A DNA stretch of 64,000 nt from NCBI GenBank assembly GCA_015039365.1, contig WION01000002.1, positions 992,001-1,056,000 of the forward strand, in the 5' to 3' direction. The DNA comes from Amanita rubescens (Eukaryota > Basidiomycota > Agaricomycetes > Agaricales > Amanitaceae). A program made the translations under genes and the position numbers. Position 1 is the first letter of the stretch. The number at the start of each line of letters is the position of its first letter. Below are positions 11,228 to 20,458 of this stretch, piece by piece. The notes below the pieces were generated by a model. That model did not search any database. It was not told the DNA's origin and saw only the letters and a program-made list of their open reading frames with translations.

Positions 11228-13321
11228 TCATGTCGCCAGCGACTCCCGCCGCCACCACCTTCGAATCCGCTCTTCGTACTTTTCAATAACCACACACACG
11301 TAGTCTTCATCAACCCTCACCCATGCCGCCCCTCTCCGTACCACTTCCCGGTATTCTCCGGGAAGTTCGCCGCATACATCCCGCCCATTCCAGATAGCAT
11401 ACTTCATCCCCGGCGAAAGAAACTCCCCACTAAACTTTGCTGACCCTGCCTTCATTGGGCTTTCTCTCCGGACCTGACAGCCGGTGCGTACCGCCGGATC
11501 GCTTGTATGCGTCTTTTCATCCCGTAGCGGAAACCATGTTTCGAGTAACTCAGTTATCAGGGGCTAGATCCCATCAACCCATGCCGTAAGCGTATGGAAT
11601 CACTCACGTTGCTCTGTGCCTAACAGTGCGTGTGTACAAAACTGCAAGTACTCAGTCCACATCGGCGTCATCCAAGTCGTCAATGGATCTGCTCACATCA
11701 GCATTTGAATCTTCGTCTACATTTGGCCACTAACAGTGCTTTTCTTGAATCAAACTTGGTCATGTCTCCTTTCTCTTCTGATCGCAGATTCTCCATATAG
11801 TCCTCCCACAAAGGCAATGAGCACGCTGGATCATTCGGAACTCTCGGCACTCTGTCACAAAATTTAAGTACTGCGTGCAATCGTCGATCTCTGTCCATCA
11901 CCTTGCTGTTCCGTCCAATCCATAAGTCATCTTGAGTACAATGATTATTGCGGCTATAAAGGTGACTTCGATGGGGACAATCTCGCGACCGTGCTTCTCG
12001 TAGTTCGTGTCTAGCGTATTTGGTATGACAGAAGGGTGAAGAACCAAGGAGACGGGGAGGACTTGTAGCAGACGCTTTGTCAGCGCATATAACGTCGCTA
12101 GATAATCAAGGTTCAGCTAGTTGATTGAGTCGTCGGCCTTGACGTACGAGTTCCTTTATACCAACGGATAGCACGCCATAACAATGGAGCCGCGTTCATC
12201 TCTGGTGTCATGATACCATATTTTGAATACAACTTTTTTGCAAGTCGACTGCTGATGGCGTGGAGTGTCAACGTCTTCGGGGCATGCTGCAGAAATGAGT
12301 AGGACGCTTCGGATGAGTGCTATAGCATACATGTGGAGATAAGGATTGGATCGCATGCTTCGTCAGGTGCAAAGTTATATCGGTGGGCAGCAGTCGAACG
12401 GAATCTAAGTAAGGTAATTCATAAGCTTCTATGATTCTACCACCGTTATTTAAGATATAAATAGCATTTACGCAAGTACAGACACACCTGGCAAAGTCTT
12501 GATACATGACCGGGATGCGCAACAACCAACAAGTGACGACGAGAACCGCAATCGTACTTGCGGGTCCTTCTTCGAGACGCGTTCCTTTAGTTTTTCGCTC
12601 TGCGTTGAAATTGACTTGGACCTTTGGATTCTCCTCGCCATCAGAGTCGCTCGAAGATTCAGAGCTTTCGCGCAGCAGTTGGTCCATTTCTTCGTCTTGG
12701 TCGAGAGAATCACTCTGATCGTTCGTGTCGCGGATATCTGTGTCAGATTCTTTATCTTCTCCTGTAACTTGTGTTTCATCCGTGTCGCCATGTATGGGAT
12801 TGGGGAAGAGACAGAGATTTAAAGCCCAGACGTCTCGACATACCACCTGTGTGCGTCTTGGATTAGTAAATACCGACGAGAGCGGCGAAAATCTGGAACC
12901 TCAAACTGGGTGGGCAAACTCCACAATTTGGTGAGGGTCGAAACTTGGAGCCGTAGTAGAGTTTGTAAGCATTGAAAGTACAGATAGCGCCCCCTGGCGC
13001 CGTGATATACTGCGAATGTAACCGTTACCCGGAGGTCGTCTGACAATCGGTGAAACACTTACATTGGGGGTTTGCTTTGCTCCTTGCTTCCCTCTTCTGT
13101 CTGGTATTCTTCAAAGATCTCCTCTGCATCATGTGTGGTCCAGCAACGTCGACCTCCTTTGACTCATTCCAATAGCTCTGTAGCGTATTAGAGAAATACC
13201 TGACAGTACAATTAGCCCGTACCTGGAGTACATGTCCTTCACTGCAGGCAATCAGGCCGCTAGAAGGTTCCTTGTGCCATTGCTTTGAGCCGCACGTCAT
13301 GCAACGACGCTTGAACGGCAT
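11228..13321 (-). CDS. RRN7: RNA polymerase I initiation factor Rrn7 (TAF1B/TFIIB-like)
   Basis: Rrn7 is the TFIIB-like subunit of the Pol I core factor. The N-terminus has a zinc ribbon (RRCMTCGSKQWH, then LIACSEGHVLQ). Traced exons then give GARGRYLYFQCLQTLLRLQ, FEVVCRDVWALNLCLFP, a Glu/Asp/Ser-rich acidic linker, IIEAYELPYLDSVRLLP, KTLTLHAISSRLAKKLYSKY, and TFIAAIIIVLKMTYGLDG. The last of these is the cyclin-fold signature seen across Rrn7/TAF1B. The C-terminal exons read PRVPNDPACSLPLWEDYM and end in EKYEERIRRWWRRESLAT. Roughly ten exons with canonical junctions were followed; a few in the 11.4-11.7 kb part are unresolved. The gene is divergent from the J-protein gene at 13471, 149 bp away. 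Confidence 0.85.
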
Positions 13322-13470
13322 TTTGACAGTGCAGAAGATCTAGGGTATAACTAGTAAAGGTCACAATTCTAAATCGGGAAGTCGGGAACGCAGGGTCCGT
13401 CCAAATGTTGGCACGTGTTGCCCAAACCGTTTCGTCGACACCGCCTCCACGTCAAACCTTTCACCTAACC

Positions 13471-14754
13471 ATGAGGCTGGTTTCTTCTTTACTCCTTCTT
13501 TTGACTGTTCTGGCAACAGTTGTCCTAGCGCAAGTCTCGTATTTTGTTTTCCGAACCGCCCATTGACTGCCTTATTTTAGATGGGAAAAGGTACAAACAT
13601 GGTTCATGTCGCGCAAACGCGTTAGGTTGACGCTAGTCTAGGAGGACCATGAAATATTCGATTTAGTGAGCGCGGTTGAGAGATCAGAAGGGAAAGGCAC
13701 CACGTTCTACTCGTGGCTTGACGTCCCGTCCACCGCGTCGGCGGCAGATATTGCCAGGGCGTATAGAAAATTGAGCGTGAAAACCCAGTGCGCCACATTC
13801 CTCTGCTTCTTTTTCCCTCTCCGTAATGACGACGTATTTTTAGTCCAGATAAAAATCCCAACGTCAAAAACGCTCATGAACGTTTTGCCCGGCTCGGAGT
13901 AGGTGGCTTCCATTCTCAGGAATGCAGAAAGCCGAGAGCGGTATGTGTAACCCTAAGCAGATCCTTCGTCCATGTATATCCCTCATAGGTATGATTTCTT
14001 CTATAAAAACGGTGTGCCAAAGTGGAGGGGGACGGGCTATTATTACTCAAGATTTCGTCCTGGACTGGGGGTATGTTCGGCATCTTTAGGAACTAATAAC
14101 ATACTTGACACCTTTTTCAGACTGTATCCGTTTTCTTGATCATACTCACGACCGCCCTGCAATATGTCATCCAGAGCATCAATTATAGAAGTGATTCGCA
14201 GCGTGTACAGCATATTATCAAGGAAGCCCGACTAGCTGCCTGGGGAACAAAGATGGTTCCACTGGCAGGCCAACGCAAGGTATTTCAGTTATCAGTTAAA
14301 TCTTGCAACAACTTGTAAATCCTTCTGGCCAGGTTAAAGTAAACCTTGGGGTACGACGCAATGAAGACGATCGTCCGGAGGGGTCAAAATATATAGACGC
14401 GGTTGTGGAAGGCGACGCAGTTTACTTCGTAAGACTACCCCTATCCTAACGCCATCTAGACACTGATGAAACCCCAAAGCTTGACACATCATCGGGGGGT
14501 ATGCATCTTATTGATGACTCAATAGCCGTTAAACCCGCGCTCAAGAATACATGGTTCCCAAGCTAATCAAGTCTGTCATTCACCGATTGATATCCAGGCA
14601 GAGTGCGAAGGTCAACAACTCCGCTAAACGATCGAATGAAGTGGAGGAGGATGAGCCATCAGATTCTGTCGATGGTGCATCTGAGAAATCGGAAAAGTAT
14701 CAGCCCGTAACCAAAACTGGTGGCAAAAGAAGAAAGGCGGCAAAAAAGCATTAG
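13471..14754 (+). CDS. ER membrane J-domain (DnaJ) protein
   Basis: Type III J-protein predicted to stimulate Hsp70 (BiP) at the ER membrane. It starts with a hydrophobic signal ([20 protein letters not shown]). A probable 10-nt microexon at about 13582-13591 supplies WEK ahead of [12 protein letters not shown]. The J domain includes [20 protein letters not shown] and KLSVKTHPDKNPN; the HPD motif is intact once an intron starting GTGCGCC is removed. A membrane segment ([18 protein letters not shown]) follows. The tail is basic and ends KRRKAAKKH, which could serve as an ER-retention signal. At 13899-13903 one extra G breaks the frame between ARLGV and [17 protein letters not shown]. The junction between exon 1 and the microexon is also not resolved. 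Confidence 0.82.
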
Positions 14755-14975
14755 ATACGCAAGTAACAGACGCTACCATCCGACACCCGTATATATTGTC
14801 TCTTAATACTCGTCAATGCATTGACTTATGGGTAGGATGAGAAGATGTGAATCGAGACAAAGGGGATCTAGAAGCGATGATAAGTTCTGAGCATGTTGGT
14901 GATATCGATAACTAGTGAGTTAAGAGATGAGAAGAAGAGGGTGGAAAACGAAAACCTGTGGGTTCGACATGAGCA

Positions 14976-15449
14976 TTATGTGATCACTGGCACATAGTCA
15001 GGTGAGCCAGGTCTTGGATGGTACTTCCAGTAGGTGGTTGGCGTGGTGGGGCCTGCGATGCTAGTTTCGGAAGTCGTCCAAGCAGCGTTTTCCTGGCCGG
15101 CGTAACGCGCATCGATGCGAGCAAGAAGGTGCACCGTGCCGCGCGTTATCAATGAATGCGACCCAGCTGTGCGGCAGGCGGGGTTACCAGGAGAGATGTA
15201 ACCATCCTAAGTTCTAATCCCCATTCATAGTTACGCCGCATAATATTCCGTACCTTCAAGAGTTGGTCCGTAACGGCCTGGATCCGGGAGGGTTTGTAAC
15301 CTGACCCAATTACTTCTACTTCAAGGATACCCTAGCAGGAAAAAGTGACCCGCGCAATGTACGTCCCACCACGCCTGCTCGTGCAACATAGTACATGCTG
15401 ATTGCTTATATAGATAATTCTGTATATCCCCCATCTTAAAGAACGTCAT
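14976..15449 (-). CDS. Small protein of unknown function
   Basis: Three short exons (15449 or 15389 down to 15363, 15331-15254, 15206-14976) join in one frame across introns of 31 and 47 bp. The product is about 120-140 residues. It contains GILEVEVIGSGYKPSRIQAV, DGYISPGNPACRTAGSHSL, and an ending rich in Thr/Pro/Tyr (TPTTYWKYHPRPGSPDYVP). Clean canonical junctions and the protein-like composition support a real gene. Two ATGs are possible; the upstream one (15449) overlaps a TATATAAG-like sequence that could instead be a TATA box, which would favour 15389. I do not recognise the family and assign no function. Confidence 0.55.
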
Positions 15450-16240
15450 CGTAGCTGAGACATCTAGGAGCGAACATCACACTCTCACTCTGGATTGCAT
15501 ATCCCGCTCCGCCCTACACTCTCCCGGCATTCTCCTACCCTCCCATCACAAGCGACCTTCATTCCCGGCGCCTCCGCGTCAGAATCGGGAACTGGAATAC
15601 GGGAACCCCCTCTCCCGTACACGCAAATGGCTCGCTTTCTGCCATGAATTAGTATATCTGCAACGCCCAATGTCAGGATACCATAAGTTATTTTTCACGT
15701 GGGAAAATTATTAACGGGCCTTTGTTTGGCTTTTGATTAAAAAAGATGCCAGCAAATCGGAAATGTGTTAGGTCGCGGAAGCAAAGGTCGCGGAAGCAAA
15801 CACTGCTCGTAAACGTTAACGTCCCAGCCACCCTAGTAGCGCACTGCTGTCGCGCCACAATTCTGAGCGTCCCGAGGTTTAGCCCAGCCTGAGCGTGTTG
15901 CCCTTTACGGAGACATAAACTCTCCGAAAAGTATGTCTACCTTACGGAGGAAGAATGACGAAGAAATCTTAGTGCATGCTGCCATCGTTGGCAGCCTGTC
16001 ACGCCGACTCTAGTGAAGGTTCCTTTTCGCGCGTATCCTTTAATAATTCTGATTCTGATCACCCGAATGAAACGGAAAGATCACTCACTTTCACCATTTG
16101 GTATCAAGTTACCACGACCCGTAACCCACATATTAAATGGATTTCGAACACTGGATGAAATCATAGTGGCCACATCTATTCGACGACACCAGATCCCAGT
16201 CCGGACCTAGAATTCTATAGTCACAAATTTATCTGACACC
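15450..16240. other. Intergenic region upstream of the oxoamine synthase gene
   Basis: About 790 bp with no exon I can support on either strand. It holds one perfect 15-bp tandem duplication, listed separately. It presumably contains the promoters of the two flanking divergent genes. Confidence 0.5.
15771..15800. repeat. Perfect tandem duplication of 15 bp
   Basis: The unit GGTCGCGGAAGCAAA occurs twice back to back at 15771-15785 and 15786-15800. It lies in non-coding sequence between divergent genes. It may be a simple replication-slippage product or a doubled regulatory site. Confidence 0.8.
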
Positions 16241-17609
16241 ATGGACACCGAAGCCAAGACCAGTCCTCAGGGAATCATGGCGTCTTCGTTCCAATCCTCG
16301 ACGCTAGGCAATGCACTCTCCAAGGCCTTGGCATCGAGCAAGGACCGCTTGTTGGACAAAAGGTTCCCGGAACCCAGTACAACCTTCCCAATCGATTTTG
16401 CGTCGAGCGATTATCTCTCACTTTCGCTTATCACCTCGTTACGGTCCAATTTTCTGCAAAAGCTTTCAGTGTCACCCTCCGTATTCGGGTCAGGCGGATC
16501 AAGGATGGTCGTTAACGGAAACGCGCATACCATGCTAGAAAATCGGGCAAAGGCATTTTTCGGGTATGAAGCAGCAGTGCTTTGCAATTCAGGATACGAC
16601 GCGAACCTGTCGTTCTTCGAGTGCATCCCCCAGCGAGGTGATGTCATCGTCTTTGATGAAAGGGTCCATGCATCTATACACGATGGGATGAAAAGGTCCA
16701 AAGTCAAAAAGGAAGACATGGTATCCTACAACCACAATAACGTGGGAGAGCTGAAGAAAGTGCTGAAGAAAGTACGGGAGAGGGCGCCTAACGCGAGTAT
16801 ATTCGTAGTGGTGGAGAGTCTCTACAGCATGGACGGGACAATGGCGCCATTGGTAGAAACATGCGACCTTGCAGACGAGGTGGGCGGCCATGTCTTCGTT
16901 GACGAGGCGCATGCCGTAGGGGTTTATGGGCCTCGGGGCAGAGGCAGGGTGGCCTTGTTCGGTCTGGAGAACAGGGTCTTGGCGACGCTCGTTACATTTA
17001 GCAAGGCGCTCAACTGCAGCGGAGGTGAGTCTCTTTCCATCGACAAGAGGTTGAGCTGATAGATGGCAGCGGTTATTTTGACCAGGAGTTTGGTACAAGA
17101 TTTTATCGCCAACTATTCGAGGGCATGGATCTACACAACAACCCAGAACTATTCGAGTGTTATTGCCGCTGACTGTTGTTTGGATATTCTTGAGGACGGC
17201 AGGTCAGAAAAGGTAGGAATATTATACTTCTTTAATCATGTCTGACGTCGCTTTGTAGTTGTCGGAACAACTCTTCGACCGTATTGACCAATTCATTACT
17301 GTCCTTCAGCCACGTCTTCAAGGCATCCCTCCTGAGGTCGTAACTTTGGCCCCGCATTTTATGGGGGGCGTTCCACGGGAAAAGCTTTCTCCGATCATGC
17401 CTTTGATGACGCGGCATCCCAAGGCACTCTCAGAGCACTTGAAGAAATACGGGATAACTGCGCCCGGCATCATATTTCCGGTAGTGCCAAAAGGTTTAGA
17501 GCTCGTGCGATTATGCTTCAAAGTCGGCCATTCGGAAAAAGATGTGGAACTGTTAGCCTCGGCTGTAGTTGAATTTGCTGTGGCGAACGCGAGGTCGAGC
17601 AAGTTGTAG
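16241..17609 (+). CDS. PLP-dependent alpha-oxoamine synthase, 8-amino-7-oxononanoate synthase-like
   Basis: Fold-type I PLP enzyme that condenses an amino acid with an acyl-CoA; the closest sense is BioF (KAPA synthase) of biotin synthesis. Exons 16241-17024, 17070-17212 and 17259-17609 give 425 residues, a usual length. Motifs are DFASSDYLSLS near residue 50, FGSGGSRMVVNGN, the PLP-ring contact region CNSGYDANL, VVESLYSMDGTMAP, the PLP aspartate motif FVDEAHAVGVYGPRG, and the Schiff-base lysine motif TFSKALNCSG. C-terminal LELVRLCFKVGHSEKDVE matches the small domain. Serine palmitoyltransferase and aminolevulinate synthase are relatives; it lacks the membrane segments and the presequence expected of those. 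No biotin gene lies nearby. Confidence 0.85.
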
Positions 17610-18838
17610 AGTGGAAATGGTGGAAATGACGCTTTCCTTTGAAGGTGCAATGTACGTAATCATAGGATATGTGCATTGTGCGGCGCTCGACATACTAGAG
17701 GAATGTTGCAATTGCTCAGGGCACCAACTTCCTGATTCATTCGACTCGAGCCTATAACATTGTGTTATGTTGCATTGATTGTTGGTGTATATCACAGTGC
17801 ATTGGTTTAAATCTGACCGAAGGATGTCGGTACGGTATGACGATAGTTTCGTGATAGTTGTCCGAGTCGTCACCGAAAGCTCTGGCGCGAGGAGGGATTG
17901 GTAGTGATGTTGAAATAGCAAATAGTTGATTTTTCGCGGATTGAGCCGTTACATTGCATTTTATTTTCAGGTACCCGATTCGCGGCGGGGGTGGAAAGAG
18001 GCTACTCTTTCCGTGGGCCTGGGCTTAATGTTTTTTGTGGTCGACCCAAAAGCACGCAAAACGCACATTGAGGTACGTATACTGTTGCTCTTAACGAGCG
18101 ACGAGTCAATTGAAAGACATCTCTGAACCTTTCATGAACGTAAGTAAGTCCAATGCTGCCCCGATGCCACTGTTGAAAACATGCGGTTTGGCAAAAGCCA
18201 ATCGGAAAAGACGGCCGGTGAATCGGAAATGTGTTATTCGTCCCGTTGCAATACTTTGGTGGCTACAATTGGCGTAAGGTAATCAATCTTGATGCATGAG
18301 AATTATTTCCACAATTCCTCATAAAATTCGCACCAATAGAGAGATTAGCCACGCCAGCGCGGGGCGCATGTTGCTTATGGCCGTGTGAAGCTGAGTGACT
18401 AACATCCGAGCTTGGACTTAAAAAATGCTGGGTATATATAGAAATAGAAGGTGAGAATATGAACAAGACAGAGGAGTATTACGATAAAGAAACATTGAGA
18501 TCCATAGTTCAAGGATGATTAATTGATTGCTAGCAACATTTGGGGCAAGACGCTGATGAGCTCATGAATCATAACGGAAGTTCCTTCTGTTTCATTGGGT
18601 TCTGTCAATGCAGGCTCCACAATCATATGAAAGTAGAGCGCTCGGCGTCCATCCCTAGTTCAGGATCAACGCGGCACTCAACGCCGCTTTAAAAACCTTT
18701 CCATCTTTGGATGGCTTCTTCACAGCCAAACAACGGGAAGCTGACGTGTGGAATATGAGTGACAGATAGAACAATCGGCTACTTTTACTTCCTGACCACC
18801 GCGTGGCTTCGACGCTCTCTGCACCCTTTATTTCCGCA
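17610..18838. other. Intergenic region without recognisable genes
   Basis: About 1.2 kb. Stops are frequent in all frames and no exon chain with coding character was found on either strand. Confidence 0.5.
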
Positions 18839-19400
18839 ATGACGTACTCTCTTGTCTTGGACGCAATCAGGTCAGGTTACCCGATCATGGACGGGCACCT
18901 CCGCTTCATGATAGATGGTGCTATACCACTTGACAATGTCGTCAAGCTCGCGTTCGACAGTGGAAGCCCTCTACGAAGTTTATCGCCATTTGAGGTCGAA
19001 AGGAGTTCATAAAGGTATCGCGACAACACTGGGTATCTTCGACCGACTCCGAAGGTTGTGCTTATGCTCTTGTCTTACTTTATGCAGGCGTTCCACTCTC
19101 AGAATCACAAGGCAATCTGTCAATCTCCGACCGGTAGGTTTCTTAATCCTTTGCAACTCTGCTTTGTTATCATGATTGAAGTCCATTCATCGTGCAAGCA
19201 TACTCCACAGAGATATCCGTCGGGCGAATATCCTTTTTGGTGACTTGGGAGTTACAATCATCGACTTTGGGCGTTCAAAACAATGTGATGATCAAGGAGC
19301 GAAAGTTAAAGAATTGGCACACTTCCCTGTTGCCTTCGCTCTGAAGGCAAGCACTAGCCCAAGACTCATTTCAATCTTTGTGACTAACAACATGAAATAA
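18839..19400 (+). pseudogene. Protein-kinase-like fragment, truncated and frameshifted
   Basis: Pieces of a kinase-like domain lie in order but in different frames: LDNVVKLAFD, then YEVYRHLRSKGVHKGIATTL, then GCAYALVLLYAGVPLSESQ, then a catalytic-loop and DFG segment (ILHRDIRRANILFGDLG with TIIDFGRSKQ). The HRD and DFG motifs are both readable. The frame breaks near 18960 and 19035 and the region after DFG ends within about 40 residues, so the C-lobe is absent. The style, a short lobe with an aspartate-rich catalytic loop, is typical of the expanded atypical kinase-like families of mushroom genomes. Because single-base errors occur elsewhere in this window, only the missing C-lobe argues firmly for decay. 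Confidence 0.55.
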
Positions 19401-19505
19401 TCTATTCTGTATTTCGGCCCTGCGTAAGCCTAGGTCATTTTATAACTATCCCTTGTTTGAAGCTACGTCCCAAATCTGCCCGACCCATTTCCATCTTTAA
19501 GATAA

Positions 19506-20319
19506 TCAAATGTCCTCATCCTCATCTTCCGTCAGACCTCCACGGCTGATATTCAACCACCAAAGTGCGCCATTCAAATACGTCATGTATGCGAGCCAAG
19601 TACAATATGGCAAAAGACAGAATGTGGCTTCATGCCCGGTCGGTCCATCCAACAGTTTCTATGAACGGTAATTCATCAGATGACGGCAATGCACAAGTCT
19701 CGGAGCACAAACCATCATGTAAAGGGCGGTAGAAGTCATAATGGCACTGTTGGCGAATGCAAAGCCAGTCTAAAAATTGTCACAAAATGAAAGGTTCACT
19801 AAGCGTAAACTCGCATACCTTTTTGGCCCTAAAGAATATCGGACTGCAGCTCAGATTGAGGCCAAGGTGCAGATAATAAACTGCTAAGCCGAGCGAGGCG
19901 TTCCAACTGGCGGGTGGCAATTAGGGAAAATGCAAAAGTAATTCGAGAACCATACCGGTTTCCAGGCGAGTCCAACGCTTTGACTGTAAGATGTGAGACA
20001 TAGCCCAGAGCTATGTTCCGGGATCAAAACAAGTCAGAGGCGTAAGATATCTCAGCATACACATGTAAAATATGGGCCAGACTACTGGGAATACTTCAGT
20101 AGGCAAACGACCAGATGGAGCACAGAGCTTCTGTAGGACGTGTCAGGATTCAGAGGTGAAAGGGCGGCGGCGGCGTGATACCTGAAACCAGGAGCCCTTG
20201 ACATTGTCACGAATAAAGGCGCCGCGGACGAAGCTGAGAGCAACCGGGAGACCCACTGCGGTTACAGGGTTCCGGGGGATTGAAAGCAGTATAGTGGGCA
20301 GGTAGATTTGCTCAGGCAT
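19506..20319 (-). CDS. TspO/MBR family membrane protein
   Basis: Translocator-protein family: small five-helix membrane protein that binds porphyrins and sterol-like ligands. The ATG at 20319 gives MPEQIYLPTILLSIPRNP, matching the family start; the open frame upstream has no ATG. Six exons join in frame. Conserved parts are PSGRLPTEVFPVVWPIFY, YVSHLTVKALDSPGN, WNASLGLAVYYLHLGLNL, SPIFFRAKKTGFAFANSAIM, and LPYCTWLAYMTYLNGALWWLN. Most family members have a tryptophan in the N-x-x-W-S-P-x-F-F motif; here it is a cysteine (LSCSPIFF), which is unusual. The protein ends with an acidic DEDEDI tail. Confidence 0.88.
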
Positions 20320-20458
20320 GGCAGAGTCGAATGCAAGTGCACCAATGACGTAGTAGCCCAAAGATAGCAGTATGTATTTGTGTACCACAAACAAGGTTAC
20401 ACCGCCACATCAACATCTATTCAGGGCTGCGCGGACGAATCGCCGAATCTGCGCTTCG

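Noticed and set aside
15755..18236. A 16-base sequence (AATCGGAAATGTGTTA) found at 15755-15770 and 18221-18236
   Set aside because: A match of this length is near what chance gives in 64 kb; there is no flanking similarity that would suggest a mobile element.
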